Shown: positions 1-11,110, numbered from the stretch's first letter. The stretch is DNA of 64,000 nucleotides from [Bacillus] selenitireducens MLS10 (GCF_000093085.1 NC_014219.1:1976384-2040383), one strand, 5' to 3'. Notes: a model not told the origin generated them from the letters alone. Translations and numbers: made by a program.

Positions 1-3000
1 CATTGTTAACATTTAAAATTACCGACTACACGGATTCCATTTCGGTGAAAATGTTCTCCAATGATAAAGAAGATCTCCCGGTGTTTGAAGCGATTAAAAA
101 AGGGATTTGGCTTAAAGTGCGGGGACCGGTGCAGTACGACACCTTCAGCAGGGATTTTGCGATGATGGCAAGGGATCTTGAACAGGTCAAGCCCGTTGAA
201 AGACAGGACACTGCACCAGAAGGTGAAAAACGTGTGGAACTCCATATGCATTCAACGATGAGTCAAATGGATGCTGTGACGAACGTCGGACGATATGTGG
301 AACAGGCAAAAAAATGGGGACATCACGCTATTGCCATCACCGATCATGCTGGTGCCCAGGCTTTTCCTGAAGCATACAGTGCAGGGAAGAAGAATGGGAT
401 AAAAATCATTTACGGAGTTGAAGCCAATCTTGTTGATGATGGTGTGCCGATTGCGTACCATCCATCAGACCGCGACCTTATGGAAGATACGTATGTTGTA
501 TTTGACGTGGAAACAACAGGGCTTTCAGCCGTTTATAATACAATCATTGAACTTGCTGCTGTTAAAGTGCAGGGTGGCGAGATCATTGACCGGTTTGAAT
601 CCTTTGCAAATCCGCATGAACCTCTGAGTCCAACGATCATTGATCTGACCGGGATCACCGACGATATGGTGGCTGATGCACCTGAGATCCATGATGTCCT
701 GAAGGATTTCAAAGCATGGTGCGGCAATGATATACTCGTCGCTCATAATGCAGCGTTTGATATGGCTTTTCTTGACGCAGGTTATCAGAAGGCTGGCATG
801 GACAAAGCGGCAAATCCGGTCATTGACACATTGGAAATGGGGCGAATGCTTTACCCGACATTCAAAAATTACCGGCTGAATACATTATGTAAGAAATTCA
901 ATATTGAGCTTGTCTCGCATCACCGGGCGATCTACGATGCGGAAGCGACGGGGCATCTGCTCTGGAAAATGGTCAGGGACGCTGTGGAAAAAGGGATTAC
1001 CACTCACAGTGCGCTTAATGATCAGTCGTCTCCTGATGATTACAAAAAACAGCGGCCGAATCATTGTACGATCTATGCCAAAAACGCTGAAGGTTTGAAA
1101 AATTTATATAAACTTGTCTCAAAAGCGCATATCGATTATTTCTTCCGTGTTCCGAGACTTCCGAAATCGGTTCTTGTCGAACACCGGGAAGGCCTTTTGA
1201 TCGGATCCGCCTGTGATCAGGGTGAAGTATTTGACGGGTTGATGCAAAAGGCACCTGAGGAAGTGGAGTCAACGGCTGCATTCTATGATTTCCTCGAAGT
1301 GATGCCGCCTTCCAACTACCAGCATCTGATTGAAAAAGAAATCATTCGCGATGAACTTGAGCTGAAGTCGGTGATCAAAAATCTGATTAAACTCGGTGAG
1401 ACGGTCAATAAACCGGTTGTTGCCACCGGGAATGTTCACTATTTGAATGAGGAGGATCACGTCTACCGCAAAATTCTTATTGCCAGTCAGGGAGGGGCAA
1501 ATCCACTGAACCGGATTACGCTGCCAAAGGTGCATTTCCGGACAACCAATGAGATGCTTGATTGTTTTTCCTTTTTGTCGGAAGAGAAACGTCAGGAAAT
1601 CGTGGTCACGAATTCAAGGAAAATCGCCGATGAAATCGATGAAATCAAACCGATTCCGGATGACCTCTATACCCCTCATATCGAGGGCGCGGATGAGGAA
1701 ATGAGACAGATGTGTTACGACCGTGCGAAAAGCATTTATGGCGATCCTTTACCGGAACTTGTGGAGAAACGGCTTGAGAAGGAATTGACAAGTATCATCT
1801 CCAACGGGTTCTCCGTTATTTATCTGATCTCTCAGAAGCTCGTCAAAAAATCTTTGGACGACGGTTACCTTGTCGGCTCCCGGGGATCCGTCGGCTCAAG
1901 CTTCGTGGCCACGATGACGGAAATTACGGAAGTCAATCCATTACCGCCTCACTATGTATGTCCGAGCTGTCAGTATTCGTATTTTTTCAACGACGGTTCT
2001 GTCGGATCAGGTTTTGACCTCCCGGATAAGGACTGTGAAAAATGCGGGACACCTTATGAGAAGGATGGTCATGATATTCCGTTTGAAACCTTCCTTGGGT
2101 TTAAGGGCGACAAAGTACCGGATATCGATTTGAACTTCTCGGGTGAGTATCAGCCTGTAGCACACAACTATACAAAAGATCTTTTTGGCGAAGATTACGT
2201 GTATCGCGCAGGGACGATCACCACTGTCGCAGATAAGACAGCATATGGTTATGTAAAAGGGTATGAGGGTGATATGGGCATGCAGCTGAAAGGGGCAGAG
2301 ATCGATCGCCTTGTCAGCGGCTGCACTGGTGTGAAGCGTTCGACAGGGCAGCATCCGGGCGGCATCATCGTTGTTCCGGATCATTTGGATATTTATGATT
2401 TCTCCCCGATTCAGTTTCCGGCAGATGACGACGGATCTGAGTGGAAAACGACTCATTTTGACTTTCACTCGATCCACGATAATCTGTTGAAACTTGATAT
2501 TCTTGGACACGATGATCCGACGGTCATCCGGATGCTTCAGGACCTGAGCGGGATGGACCCGAAAGATATTCCTGTTGACGATCCGGAAGTATTCAAGCTT
2601 TTTTCCGGCACTGAATCTCTCGGTGTGAAAGAAGAAGATATCATGTGCAAAACAGGCACCTTCGGGATTCCTGAATTCGGGACACGTTTTGTCAGACAGA
2701 TGCTTGAAGAAACGAAACCGTCGACGTTCAGCGAACTCGTTCAGATTTCCGGGCTCAGTCACGGAAGTGATGTCTGGTTGAATAATGCAGCTGATCTCAT
2801 TGCGGCAGGCACTTGTGAATTAAAAGATGTGATCGGTTGCCGGGATGATATCATGGTGTATCTGATTTATCAGGGTCTTGAGCATTCGCTGGCTTTTAAA
2901 ATTATGGAGTTTGTGCGTAAAGGAAAAGGACTTGATCCTGAATGGATTGAGGAGATGAAGAAAAACGGTGTGCCGGACTGGTACATTCAATCATGTTTGA

Positions 3001-3539
3001 AGATCAAGTATATGTTCCCGAAAGCACATGCTGCTGCCTACGTGCTGATGGCAATCCGCATTGCGTATTTCAAAGTCCATCACCCGATGATGTTTTATGC
3101 AGCGTACTTCACTGTGCGTGCCGATGATTTTGAGTTGGATACGATGATCCGGGGTTCAGCGACTATTCGGAAACGCATTGAAGAGATATATTCGAAAGGG
3201 CTGGATGCAACTCCGAAAGAAAAAAGTGTACTCACAGTACTTGAATTGGCTCTCGAGATGACGATGAGAGGTTTCTCCTTTAAGAAAGTGGATCTTTACC
3301 GTTCAAAAGCAAGCGAATTCCAGGTGGAAGAGAACGCGCTCCTGCCTCCTTTCGACGCGCTTACGGGTGTTGGAACGAATGCTGCTTTAAGCATTGTGGA
3401 GGCAAGAAAAGATGGTGAATTTCTGAGTAAGGAAAATCTCAGAGAACGAAGTAAAATCACTAAAACCGTTCTCGAGAATCTTGATGACCATGGATGTCTT
3501 GACGGAATGCCTGATACGAACCAGCTGTCCCTCTTTTGA
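1..3539 (+). CDS. polC: DNA polymerase III alpha subunit, Gram-positive PolC type (5' truncated by window)
   Basis: Replicative DNA polymerase of low-GC Gram-positives with its own proofreading exonuclease. The frame is open at the left edge and about 1178 residues are visible; the family is about 1440 residues, so roughly the first 260 are outside the window. Visible in order: an OB-like segment (1-70), a PHP domain beginning near residue 80 (HMHS), a DEDD 3'-5' exonuclease inserted in the PHP domain (FDVETTG near 166, HNAAFD, later HRAIYDAEA), a four-cysteine zinc knuckle (CPSC near 650, CEKC) and the palm acidic motif PDIDLNFS near 705. The exonuclease-inside-PHP order separates PolC from DnaE. 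A promoter for the next operon follows at once. Confidence 0.97.
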   Translation, partial: LLTFKITDYTDSISVKMFSNDKEDLPVFEAIKKGIWLKVRGPVQYDTFSRDFAMMARDLEQVKPVERQDTAPEGEKRVELHMHSTMSQMDAVTNVGRYVEQAKKWGHHAIAITDHAGAQAFPEAYSAGKKNGIKIIYGVEANLVDDGVPIAYHPSDRDLMEDTYVVFDVETTGLSAVYNTIIELAAVKVQGGEIIDRFESFANPHEPLSPTIIDLTGITDDMVADAPEIHDVLKDFKAWCGNDILVAHNAAFDMAFLDAGYQKAGMDKAANPVIDTLEMGRMLYPTFKNYRLNTLCKKFNIELVSHHRAIYDAEATGHLLWKMVRDAVEKGITTHSALNDQSSPDDYKKQRPNHCTIYAKNAEGLKNLYKLVSKAHIDYFFRVPRLPKSVLVEHREGLLIGSACDQGEVFDGLMQKAPEEVESTAAFYDFLEVMPPSNYQHLIEKEIIRDELELKSVIKNLIKLGETVNKPVVATGNVHYLNEEDHVYRKILIASQGGANPLNRITLPKVHFRTTNEMLDCFSFLSEEKRQEIVVTNSRKIADEIDEIKPIPDDLYTPHIEGADEEMRQMCYDRAKSIYGDPLPELVEKRLEKELTSIISNGFSVIYLISQKLVKKSLDDGYLVGSRGSVGSSFVATMTEITEVNPLPPHYVCPSCQYSYFFNDGSVGSGFDLPDKDCEKCGTPYEKDGHDIPFETFLGFKGDKVPDIDLNFSGEYQPVAHNYTKDLFGEDYVYRAGTITTVADKTAYGYVKGYEGDMGMQLKGAEIDRLVSGCTGVKRSTGQHPGGIIVVPDHLDIYDFSPIQFPADDDGSEWKTTHFDFHSIHDNLLKLDILGHDDPTVIRMLQDLSGMDPKDIPVDDPEVFKLFSGTESLGVKEEDIMCKTGTFGIPEFGTRFVRQMLEETKPSTFSELVQISGLSHGSDVWLNNAADLIAAGTCELKDVIGCRDDIMVYLIYQGLEHSLAFKIMEFVRKGKGLDPEWIEEMKKNGVPDWYIQSCLKIKYMFPKAHAAAYVLMAIRIAYFKVHHPMMFYAAYFTVRADDFELDTMIRGSATIRKRIEEIYSKGLDATPKEKSVLTVLELALEMTMRGFSFKKVDLYRSKASEFQVEENALLPPFDALTGVGTNAALSIVEARKDGEFLSKENLRERSKITKTVLENLDDHGCLDGMPDTNQLSLF

Positions 3540-3544
3540 CTCGT

Positions 3545-3573
3545 TTGCAAGGGTGAGGGAATTGTGTTATATT
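3545..3573 (+). promoter_or_regulatory. Sigma-A promoter of the rimP-nusA-infB operon
   Basis: TTGCAA (3545-3550) is separated by 17 bp from TATATT (3568-3573), just after the polC stop. It lies about 100 bp before rimP and is followed by a leader hairpin, so the operon seems to start here rather than rely only on polC readthrough. Confidence 0.7.
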
Positions 3574-3603
3574 ATCAGAGGACAGAAACGAAAAGGCGAC
3601 CGG

Positions 3604-3632
3604 AAAGAGTGGGGATTCCCACTCTTTCTTTT
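3604..3632 (+). terminator. Leader hairpin with T-run before rimP (possible attenuator)
   Basis: AAAGAGTGGG (3604-3613) pairs with CCCACTCTTT (3618-3627) around GATT and is followed by CTTTT. It lies downstream of the rimP promoter, so it could terminate polC transcripts or attenuate the operon. Confidence 0.6.
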
Positions 3633-3671
3633 AATGAATAAGGCTTTTGAGTAAAGGAGGAACGCGCCAAC

Positions 3672-4142
3672 ATGTCATCAGCAATCACAGACAAGGTGGA
3701 GAAGCTGGCTGAGCCCATTGTGAGCGAGGCAGGTCTTGAGCTTGTTGATATTGAGTTTGTTAAAGAGGGTAAAAATTGGTTTTTGAGAGTATTTATTGAT
3801 GGGCCGGAGGGCGTTGATTTGGATCATTGTTCGACCGTCAGTGAACGATTGAGTGAAAAGCTGGATCAGTCCGACCCGATTGAGCAGGCCTACTATCTTG
3901 AAGTGTCATCACCCGGAGCAGAACGGCCATTGAAAAAAGCAGAAGATATCACAAAGGCGATCGGTAAGAATGTACATGTCGCCACGTATGCACCGATAGA
4001 GGACGAGAAGGTTTTCGAAGGCAAACTGATCGGTTTTGATGGTGAGACACTGACTGTTGAACAAAAGATCAAAACACGTGTGAGCCAGGTGGAGATCCCG
4101 TATGATAAGGTGTCGAAAGCCAGGCTGGCTGTTATTTTTTGA
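3672..4142 (+). CDS. rimP: Ribosome maturation factor RimP
   Basis: Needed for assembly of the 30S subunit. 156 residues, normal for the family (YlxS in Bacillus). The N-terminal alpha/beta domain carries [13 protein letters not shown] and the segment [11 protein letters not shown] near residues 78-88; the C-terminal part is the SH3-like barrel. ATG at 3672 follows a strong AAAGGAGGA site. First gene of the rimP-nusA-rnpM-ylxQ-infB cluster, 64 bp before nusA. Confidence 0.96.
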   Translation: MSSAITDKVEKLAEPIVSEAGLELVDIEFVKEGKNWFLRVFIDGPEGVDLDHCSTVSERLSEKLDQSDPIEQAYYLEVSSPGAERPLKKAEDITKAIGKNVHVATYAPIEDEKVFEGKLIGFDGETLTVEQKIKTRVSQVEIPYDKVSKARLAVIF

Positions 4143-4206
4143 TACCTTCGTACAGATACCGGTGGCAGAAGAACGTGTTGAATAACGAAAGGAGGAACAG
4201 GATTTA

Positions 4207-5397
4207 ATGAACAGTGAATTTATGGATGCTTTGGCAAGCATCGAAAAAGATAAAGGCATTGATAAAGAAATTATTTTAGAAGCGATTGAACAGGCATTGA
4301 TAACGGGTTACAAGCGGAATTTTAATTCTGCCCAAAATGTGCGGGTGGATATCGACAGGGAATCCGGTCAAATCCGGGTGTTTGCCAGGAAAACGGTTGT
4401 GGAGGAAGTGTTTGATGCCCGGCTTGAAATCAGCCAGGAAGAGGCAAAAGGGATCAATCCGCATTATGAGGTGGATGATATTGTCGAAATCGAAGTAACC
4501 CCTCGCGATTTCGGACGCATTGCTGCACAGACTGCCAAGCAGGTAGTCACTCAGCGCGTACGAGAAGCTGAACGTGGTATTATTTACTCCGATTTTATTG
4601 ATCGGGAAGAAGATATTATGACAGGGATTGTGCAACGTCAGGATCACCGTTTCATTTATGTGGATCTCGGTAAAGTCGAAGCACTTATGCCTTTGAATGA
4701 ACAGATGCCAAATGAGACCTATCGCCATAACGATCGCATCAAGGCCTTTATTACAAAGGTCGAAAAAACCACAAAAGGTCCTCAAATTATGATTTCAAGG
4801 TCACACCCGGGTTTACTTAAGCGTTTGTTCGAACTTGAAGTGCCTGAAATCTATGACGGGACTGTCGAAGTGAAGTCTGTTTCACGTGAAGCCGGTGAAC
4901 GTTCAAAAATTTCCGTTCACGCAGAAGATGAAGATATTGATCCGGTTGGTTCATGTGTGGGACAGCGCGGACAGCGTGTTCAGACGATTGTCGATGAGCT
5001 TAAAGGTGAAAAAATTGATATCGTGCGCTGGTCGGAAGACCCGAAAGTTTATGTATCCAATGCGCTGAGCCCATCGAAAGTCGTGGATGTTCTTGTAAAT
5101 GAAGAGCAGAAAATGACAACGGTTATCGTACCCGATTATCAATTATCCCTGGCCATTGGTAAGCGTGGTCAAAATGCCCGACTCGCTGCAAAGCTGACAG
5201 GGTGGAAAATTGATATCAAAAGTGAATCGGAAGCTGAAGAATCAGGTATTTATCCAGTAGCAGACAATGATGAGCCATTCGATGATGAAGAAACGGATGA
5301 AGATCTTCCCCAATCATTCGCTGAACTGGCAGATGAAGATATCTTCCAAGACATGGATGAAGAGGACGATGAGCCTGAGAAGGACGACCGGGAGTGA
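4207..5397 (+). CDS. nusA: Transcription elongation/termination factor NusA
   Basis: RNA polymerase-binding factor that modulates pausing and intrinsic termination. 396 residues: N-terminal RNAP-binding domain (about 1-125), S1 domain (about 135-200, with FIYVDLGKVEALMP), then two KH domains (GSCVGQRGQRVQ near 248, and a second around AIGKRGQNARLAAK near 317). The last 50 or so residues form a very acidic tail (repeated DE/ED), longer than in B. subtilis (371 aa). There is no AR-repeat region as in proteobacteria. AGGAGG precedes ATG 4207, and rnpM starts 8 bp after the stop. Confidence 0.97.
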   Translation: MNSEFMDALASIEKDKGIDKEIILEAIEQALITGYKRNFNSAQNVRVDIDRESGQIRVFARKTVVEEVFDARLEISQEEAKGINPHYEVDDIVEIEVTPRDFGRIAAQTAKQVVTQRVREAERGIIYSDFIDREEDIMTGIVQRQDHRFIYVDLGKVEALMPLNEQMPNETYRHNDRIKAFITKVEKTTKGPQIMISRSHPGLLKRLFELEVPEIYDGTVEVKSVSREAGERSKISVHAEDEDIDPVGSCVGQRGQRVQTIVDELKGEKIDIVRWSEDPKVYVSNALSPSKVVDVLVNEEQKMTTVIVPDYQLSLAIGKRGQNARLAAKLTGWKIDIKSESEAEESGIYPVADNDEPFDDEETDEDLPQSFAELADEDIFQDMDEEDDEPEKDDRE

Positions 5398-5404
5398 TGA
5401 TGTG

Positions 5405-5683
5405 ATGGCGTCAAAGAAAAAAACGCCCTTGAGAAAATGCGTCGTAACCCAGGAAATGAAGCCGAAAAAAGAGTTGATCAGAGTAGTACGTTCGCCTGAA
5501 GGCGAGGTTTTTGTAGACCCAAGCAGTAAAAAATCAGGACGTGGAGCTTATATTGCAAATGATCGTGATGTGATTGAGAAGGCAAAGAAAGCGAACCTTC
5601 TCGCCCGTCATTTAAAAGCAAAAGTTGATGAGGATGTCTATGATCAGCTGATCCGGGAACATGAAAGAAGCAAGCTTGTATGA
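5405..5683 (+). CDS. rnpM: YlxR/RnpM family RNA-binding protein
   Basis: Small basic protein of the YlxR (DUF448) family, recently linked to RNase P modulation in B. subtilis. 92 residues from ATG 5405; RKCVVTQEM near residue 10 and SGRGAYIAND near residue 46 are the family signatures. GTG 5402 is an alternative start. It overlaps ylxQ by 4 nt (ATGA), which implies translational coupling. The product call is firm; its role here is inferred from family and operon. Confidence 0.93.
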   Translation: MASKKKTPLRKCVVTQEMKPKKELIRVVRSPEGEVFVDPSSKKSGRGAYIANDRDVIEKAKKANLLARHLKAKVDEDVYDQLIREHERSKLV

Positions 5684-6000
5684 AAGGCAACTGGCTGTCA
5701 ACATTAGGGTTGGCTTTACGTGCAGGTAAGCTGATTACAGGTGAAGAGCAGGTTGTCAAAGCCATTCAATCCGGGCAGGCAAAGCTCGTGATCGTTGCCG
5801 CTGATGCCTCAGATGGAACATTGAAAAAAATGAAGGATAAGACGTCATTTTATAAGGTGCCATTGAAAATCACATCCGATCGATCAGCCCTCGGGCAGGC
5901 GATTGGCAAAGGAGAACGCGTTTCTCTTGCTGTGATGGATCAGGGCTTTGCTTCTTCCATTCAGAATCGCATTGAAAACAGTGTGTCTGACAGGCAATAA
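5680..6000 (+). CDS. ylxQ: L7Ae/YlxQ family ribosomal-like RNA-binding protein
   Basis: 106-residue member of the L7Ae/L30e family that binds kink-turn RNA; exact target not established. The start ATG overlaps the rnpM stop. The core fold segments [17 protein letters not shown] and [13 protein letters not shown] are visible near residues 6-47. It sits between rnpM and infB as in other Bacillaceae, consistent with a ribosome- or RNA-associated role. Confidence 0.92.
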   Translation: MKGNWLSTLGLALRAGKLITGEEQVVKAIQSGQAKLVIVAADASDGTLKKMKDKTSFYKVPLKITSDRSALGQAIGKGERVSLAVMDQGFASSIQNRIENSVSDRQ

Positions 6001-6041
6001 TCCCGCTCTGCTTCTCTGAATCGAAATCAGGAGGTATGAAT

Positions 6042-8264
6042 ATGAGTAAAAAAAGAATCTATGAGTATGCAAAAGAAAACAACACAACCAGTAAAGCGGT
6101 AATTGATAAATTAAAAGGAATGGGCATTGAGGTGTCCAACCACATGAGTGTGATAGACCGTGAAACAATGAATAAATTGGAAGGTATCTCCGGTCAAAAA
6201 GGAAAAGACACAAAGCAGGAATCTTCCGCTCCAAAGCCTGATGCAAAGAAACCGCAAAATCAGACGAGTGCGAACCAGAAAAATGACAGCCGTGGCGGAA
6301 ACCAGCCGAATAAAGGACAGGGCGGCAGTAAAAAGCCTCAGTCCAACCAACAGAAGCCCGGCCAGAGAAACCAGCCAAATCAAGGAAAGCCCGGCAACCA
6401 AAAGCAACAGGGTAATAAAGGCCCTAATAAAAACAAAAAGAACCGCCGTAATGATAACCGTCAGCAACCCAAAAATTCACAGCCATCAACCATGCCGCGA
6501 AAATTGCCTGAAAAAGTGTTGTACACACCGCCAATCACGGTCGGTGATTTTGCCGAAAAGATCCACCGTGAACCTTCAGAAGTCATTAAGAAGCTGATGT
6601 TCCTGGGTGTTATGGCAACCATTAACCAGGAGCTAGAAGAAGAGGCGCTTGAAATTCTGGCTGAAGAATACGGCATTACCGTTGAAGAAGAAGTGATCGT
6701 TGATGAAACTGATTTTGAATCAATCATTGGTGATCAGGAAGAAGACGACGCGAAACTTCAGGAACGCCCAGCTGTTGTGACGATCATGGGTCACGTTGAC
6801 CATGGTAAGACAACGCTCCTTGACAGCATTCGTCACACAAAAGTTGTAGCGGGCGAAGCGGGTGGTATTACCCAGCATATCGGTGCTTACCAGGTCGTTG
6901 AAAATGATAAAAAAATCACGTTCCTCGATACGCCAGGACACGCAGCCTTCACCACCATGCGTGCCCGCGGTGCTCAGGTAACAGACATTACAATTCTTGT
7001 CGTAGCAGCGGATGATGGCGTTATGCCTCAGACGATTGAGGCAATTAATCACGCGAAAGCGGCTGAAGTGCCGATTATCGTTGCTGTAAACAAAATCGAC
7101 AAAGAAGGTGCCAATCCGGATCGTGTGATGCAAGAGCTTACGGAACATGGACTGGTTGCAGAAGCATGGGGCGGCGACACGATTTTTGTGGAAGTATCTG
7201 CTCTCAATGCCAAGGGGATTGATGACCTTCTTGAAATGATCCTTCTCGTGACTGAAGTGGAAGAGTTAAAGGCCAATCCGGACCGCGAAGCCTATGGTAC
7301 GGTTGTTGAAGCTGAGCTTGACAAAGGACGAGGTCCTGTAGCCACACTTCTCGTTCAGGGTGGTACTCTGCACGTCGGTGATCCGATTGTTGTAGGGAAT
7401 GCATTTGGTAAAGTGCGTGCAATGGTCAATGATCTTGGGCGTCGTGTGAAGACTGCGGATCCATCGATGCCCGTTGAAATTACCGGTTTGAATGCCGTTC
7501 CTCAGGCAGGGGACCGTTTTATGGTCTTCAAAGATGAGAAGAAGGCGAGACAAATCGGTGAGCAGCGTGCCATGAAGCAAAGAGAAGCACAGCGTCGCGA
7601 ATCATCCAGGGTTTCCCTTGATGATCTCTTTAACCAGATTCAGCAGGGTGATATTAAAGAAATCAACGTGATCGTGAAAGCTGACGTACAGGGGTCTGCG
7701 GAAGCTATGAAAGGTTCACTTGAGAAGATTGAGGTTGAAGGTGTGAAAATCAACATCATTCATACCGGTGTAGGCGCTATTGCCGAATCCGACGTCATTC
7801 TTGCCTCGGCTTCTAATGCTGTCATTATCGGATTTAACGTGCGCCCGGATGTGAACGCGAAGCGTACTGCCGAGGTTGAAGGTGTGGATATCCGTCTTCA
7901 CCGTGTCATTTACGATGCGATTGAAGAAATTGAATCTGCCATGAAAGGCCTTCTCGATCCAATCTATCAGGAAAAAGTGATTGGTCAGGCGGAAGTCCGT
8001 CAGGTCTTTAAAGTATCCAAAGTCGGATCGATCGCAGGTTCTTACGTAACCGACGGTAAAATCACCAGACATTCATCTGTCCGGGTGATCCGGGATGGCG
8101 TCGTTGTATTTGAAGGAGAAGTTAACGACTTGAAACGTTTCAAAGATGACGTGAAAGAAGTAGCGAAGAATTATGAGTGCGGGATTACCATTGAAAACTT
8201 CAATGATGTCAAAGAGGGCGATATTATCGAAGCCTATATCATGGAGGAAGTTAAGCGGAAATGA
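6042..8264 (+). CDS. infB: Translation initiation factor IF-2
   Basis: GTPase that places initiator tRNA on the ribosome. ATG 6042 is chosen over ATG 6036 because AGGAGG ends at 6034, too close for the earlier codon. 740 residues: a short IF2-N domain ([11 protein letters not shown]), a Gln/Asn/Lys/Pro-rich linker at about 50-155, a second IF2-N domain, the G domain with [12 protein letters not shown] (G1), DTPGHAAF (G3) and NKID (G4), then domains II-IV. The linker makes it slightly longer than the B. subtilis protein. ylxP overlaps its stop by 4 nt. Confidence 0.97.
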   Translation: MSKKRIYEYAKENNTTSKAVIDKLKGMGIEVSNHMSVIDRETMNKLEGISGQKGKDTKQESSAPKPDAKKPQNQTSANQKNDSRGGNQPNKGQGGSKKPQSNQQKPGQRNQPNQGKPGNQKQQGNKGPNKNKKNRRNDNRQQPKNSQPSTMPRKLPEKVLYTPPITVGDFAEKIHREPSEVIKKLMFLGVMATINQELEEEALEILAEEYGITVEEEVIVDETDFESIIGDQEEDDAKLQERPAVVTIMGHVDHGKTTLLDSIRHTKVVAGEAGGITQHIGAYQVVENDKKITFLDTPGHAAFTTMRARGAQVTDITILVVAADDGVMPQTIEAINHAKAAEVPIIVAVNKIDKEGANPDRVMQELTEHGLVAEAWGGDTIFVEVSALNAKGIDDLLEMILLVTEVEELKANPDREAYGTVVEAELDKGRGPVATLLVQGGTLHVGDPIVVGNAFGKVRAMVNDLGRRVKTADPSMPVEITGLNAVPQAGDRFMVFKDEKKARQIGEQRAMKQREAQRRESSRVSLDDLFNQIQQGDIKEINVIVKADVQGSAEAMKGSLEKIEVEGVKINIIHTGVGAIAESDVILASASNAVIIGFNVRPDVNAKRTAEVEGVDIRLHRVIYDAIEEIESAMKGLLDPIYQEKVIGQAEVRQVFKVSKVGSIAGSYVTDGKITRHSSVRVIRDGVVVFEGEVNDLKRFKDDVKEVAKNYECGITIENFNDVKEGDIIEAYIMEEVKRK

Positions 8265-8539
8265 TAGGTGTTATTGTCGCTGAGGCGTTGCTGTATGATT
8301 GCCAATCTCTCAAAGAAAAGCGTTCTGTCAGTAAGAGTGTCTCATCAAGGTTGTCTCAGCGATTTAATATTGCCATTGCTGAAACGGATCATTATGATCG
8401 CTGGCAACGCATTCAATGGACGGTTGTGACCGTCAGTAACGAAAGACAGCACGCTGAAAAAGAACTGAACAGAGTGATACGATTTATGGAAAGTCAGCCT
8501 GAAATGGATGTGACGACCATTGATTGGGAATGGCTCTGA
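8261..8539 (+). CDS. ylxP: DUF503 family protein YlxP
   Basis: 92-residue conserved protein always found between infB and rbfA in Bacillota; proposed to act in ribosome assembly, with no firm function. The N-terminus [21 protein letters not shown] is the family hallmark (ferredoxin-like fold, SLKEKR). Its ATG overlaps the infB stop (ATGA). Confidence 0.92.
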   Translation: MIGVIVAEALLYDCQSLKEKRSVSKSVSSRLSQRFNIAIAETDHYDRWQRIQWTVVTVSNERQHAEKELNRVIRFMESQPEMDVTTIDWEWL

Positions 8540-8714
8540 CCGGCTGCCATTTTGCAGGGAAACCTGTCTAATAACCATGATCCATACAGGTTCGTATTGG
8601 TAAACCTTCATGATCAAATGAATTGATGTTTTAACTCATGCTCGTAAGAGTGGTACTAATCCGAAACACGATGGTTTGATGTATGAATGTTTCATGGTCC
8701 AAGGAGTGATAAAC
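8540..8714 (+). other. Noncoding gap between ylxP and rbfA
   Basis: 175 bp without a credible gene inside an otherwise tightly packed operon. An inverted repeat AACCTGT (8561-8567) / ACAGGTT (8586-8592) lies near its start. No clear promoter was seen. Confidence 0.5.
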
Positions 8715-9062
8715 ATGGGGAATTTAAGAGCAAACCGTGTTGGAGAACAGATAAAAAAAGAACTGACAGATATTATTCAGCGGGGCATTAAAGATCCGCG
8801 CATTGGATTTGTTACGGTTACCGCAGTCGATGTAACCGGTGACCTGCAGCAGGCGACGGCTTTTGTTACCGTTTATGGTGACGATGATGAACGAGAAAAG
8901 AGTCTACTTGCTCTGGAGAAGGCTAATGGATATATTCGAAGTGAAATCGGCAAGCGGATTAAGCTTCGAAAAACTCCTGAACTGGATTTCAAATTCGATG
9001 AAAGCATCGAGCGTGGGAACCGAATCGATGAGCTGTTGAGAAATCTTAACAAAGAGGAATAA
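8715..9062 (+). CDS. rbfA: 30S ribosome-binding factor RbfA
   Basis: Cold-shock and ribosome maturation factor acting on helix 1 of 16S rRNA. 115 residues from ATG 8715, preceded by AAGGAGTG; an upstream in-frame ATG at 8676 has no such site. Family segments [23 protein letters not shown] and [17 protein letters not shown] are visible. A strong hairpin follows the stop. Confidence 0.96.
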   Translation: MGNLRANRVGEQIKKELTDIIQRGIKDPRIGFVTVTAVDVTGDLQQATAFVTVYGDDDEREKSLLALEKANGYIRSEIGKRIKLRKTPELDFKFDESIERGNRIDELLRNLNKEE

Positions 9063-9069
9063 TGGAGCA

Positions 9070-9098
9070 GGAGCAGCGCGCAGCGCTGCTCCTTGTTT
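9070..9098 (+). terminator. Intrinsic terminator after rbfA
   Basis: Perfect 10-bp stem GGAGCAGCGC (9070-9079) / GCGCTGCTCC (9083-9092) with a 3-nt loop, followed by TTGTTTC. The T-tract is imperfect, so partial readthrough into truB is likely. Confidence 0.7.
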
Positions 9099-9141
9099 CT
9101 CTTTTGATAATGGAGTGCGCAGCATGCAAAAGGAGGCAATT

Positions 9142-10077
9142 ATGACGAACAGTAAAGCAGGTATCCTTCCGTTGTGGAAGCCGCGGGGGATGACGTCGTT
9201 TCAGGCCGTGCGAAAAGCCGGCGGTATATTGAAGACGAAAAAAGCCGGACATACCGGAACCCTCGATCCTGACGTGGATGGTGTTTTACCGATTTGCGTC
9301 GGAAGAGCGACAAAAATTGTGGAATATTTGACGGCGGCAGAAAAGGTATACAGTGGCGAAGTGACAATCGGTTGGTCCACGGAAACAGAGGATGCTAGCG
9401 GCGAAACGGTTGAAACAAGGATGCCCGAGGAGGCTTTCACCGAACAGGAAGTGGATGACATGCTCGTTCAGTTGACTGGTGAACAAAAACAGATACCGCC
9501 TATGTATTCAGCGGTAAAAGTTAACGGCAAACGTCTTTATGAATATGCGAGGGAAGGTGTGTCTGTTACACGCCCGGTTCGGACGATTACCGTCCATTCG
9601 TTGGAGAGAACCTCACCTGTTTATCAGCATGATAACGGCTCTGTATCTTTCACCTTCACCTGTCATTGCAGCAAAGGAACGTATATCAGAACGCTCGCGG
9701 TTACCATGGGGGAAAAACTCGGGTATCCGGCTCATATGTCGCGATTAACGCGGGATGCTTCGGGCTCGTTTTCCAAGGAAGATTGTGTTACCTTTGAAGA
9801 TATGGAGAAATATGCGGATGAGCAGCCTGAACACATACTGCTGCCCATTGAACATGCCTTTGAACATGTACCTTCATTAACGGTGGAAGACGACGATTTG
9901 ACAAGGATCCTTCAGGGAGGAATCTTGCCCCTGCCAAAACAAATGGATGACCCTGATATTCCTTTTTTTGTTATTTTCGATCCGGATGGACGATTGATTG
10001 CATTATACAAAAAGGATCCCAAACGGCATGGTATGATGCGTCCTGAGAAAATGATTCTGACTGCAAATGACAGGTGA
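9142..10077 (+). CDS. truB: tRNA pseudouridine-55 synthase TruB
   Basis: Makes pseudouridine 55 in the T-loop of tRNAs. 311 residues from ATG 9142, which has AAAGGAGG 6 nt upstream. PLWKPRGMTSFQAV near residue 9 and AGHTGTLDPDVDG near 36, carrying the catalytic Asp, are diagnostic; YSAVKVNGKRLYEYAREG and CSKGTYIRTL follow. The C-terminal extension is of the Bacillus type. ribF follows after 28 bp. Confidence 0.96.
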   Translation: MTNSKAGILPLWKPRGMTSFQAVRKAGGILKTKKAGHTGTLDPDVDGVLPICVGRATKIVEYLTAAEKVYSGEVTIGWSTETEDASGETVETRMPEEAFTEQEVDDMLVQLTGEQKQIPPMYSAVKVNGKRLYEYAREGVSVTRPVRTITVHSLERTSPVYQHDNGSVSFTFTCHCSKGTYIRTLAVTMGEKLGYPAHMSRLTRDASGSFSKEDCVTFEDMEKYADEQPEHILLPIEHAFEHVPSLTVEDDDLTRILQGGILPLPKQMDDPDIPFFVIFDPDGRLIALYKKDPKRHGMMRPEKMILTANDR

Positions 10078-10105
10078 TGTGACAGGGCAGATGTGAGGTG
10101 ATTTG

Positions 10106-11059
10106 ATGGAGATCATAAGAATGAAACACCCGCAAAGAGGGTTGAATCTGCCACAGCTGGCAGTGGCTCTCGGTTTTTTTGACGGTGTGCATAAAGGCCA
10201 TCAAAAGGTAATTGAGATGGCCAAAGAGAAAGCTGGAGAACTGGGGGTCAAAAGCGGTGTCATGACTTTTTATCCTCACCCAAAGGAAGTATTGCGTCCG
10301 GAGACGGCTAAAGAGGTGAAGTATTTGTCCGCGATAGAGGATAAAGCCGAGCTGATTGGCTTCAGTGGGGTTGATTATCTGATCATTGTGGAATTTGATC
10401 CGCGGTTTGCAGATTTGTCCCCCCAGCAATTTGTTGATCAGTATCTGATTGGACAGAATATTGTTCATGTTGTAGCCGGATTTGATTACACCTATGGACG
10501 AATGGGGAAAGGGACGATGGAAACACTGCCATTTCATTCGCGCGGCATGCTGACTCAGACAATTGTGAAGAAAGTGGCATCCACGAAAGAGAAGATCAGT
10601 TCCACATCCATCAGAACAGCCCTTGTGAAAGGGGATATCAGGAAAGTGAATGATTATCTCGGACGGTTGTATACCCTCAGTGGAAACGTTGAACACGGCG
10701 AGAAGAGAGGCAGAACCATCGGTTTTCCAACCGCGAATGTATCAGTTGATGACAAAACCCTCACGCCGGCTCCGGGTGTTTATGCCGTGACCGCAAACGT
10801 AGAAGGGGATTCTTTTGAGTATACGGGCATTTGCAATATTGGTTTCAAACCGACTTTCCATGATGAAAAGCCTGATGCTCCGGTTTTGGAAATCCACCTC
10901 TTTGATTTCAGTAAAACGATTTATGATACGCATATCACTGTGTACTTTCATGACTTTGTCAGGGGAGAAGTGAAATTCTCCGGTGTGGATGAACTGGTTG
11001 ACCAGATCAAAAAAGATGTGGATCAGGTTAAAACATTTTTCAGCGACCGGGTGACGTAA
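10106..11059 (+). CDS. ribF: Bifunctional riboflavin kinase / FAD synthetase
   Basis: Converts riboflavin to FMN and FMN to FAD. 317 residues: N-terminal nucleotidyltransferase with GFFDGVHKGHQKV (HxGH-type motif) near residue 24, and C-terminal riboflavin kinase with GRTIGFPTANV near residue 203. ATG 10106 has GAGGTG upstream; TTG 10103 is possible. No FMN riboswitch is visible before it. Called ribC in B. subtilis. Confidence 0.96.
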   Translation: MEIIRMKHPQRGLNLPQLAVALGFFDGVHKGHQKVIEMAKEKAGELGVKSGVMTFYPHPKEVLRPETAKEVKYLSAIEDKAELIGFSGVDYLIIVEFDPRFADLSPQQFVDQYLIGQNIVHVVAGFDYTYGRMGKGTMETLPFHSRGMLTQTIVKKVASTKEKISSTSIRTALVKGDIRKVNDYLGRLYTLSGNVEHGEKRGRTIGFPTANVSVDDKTLTPAPGVYAVTANVEGDSFEYTGICNIGFKPTFHDEKPDAPVLEIHLFDFSKTIYDTHITVYFHDFVRGEVKFSGVDELVDQIKKDVDQVKTFFSDRVT

Positions 11060-11075
11060 CAGAGAGAAATTGTAC

Positions 11076-11104
11076 TTGACCTTTCACCTTCGCACTGGTA
11101 TAAT
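11076..11104 (+). promoter_or_regulatory. Sigma-A promoter of rpsO
   Basis: TTGACC (11076-11081), 17-bp spacer, perfect TATAAT (11099-11104). It produces a leader of about 80 nt before rpsO. Confidence 0.85.
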
Positions 11105-11110
11105 TGATAA

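Noticed and set aside
2007-2762. Minus-strand 251-codon frame inside polC
   Set aside because: It lies entirely within conserved PolC coding sequence, and its translation matches nothing known; a shadow frame.
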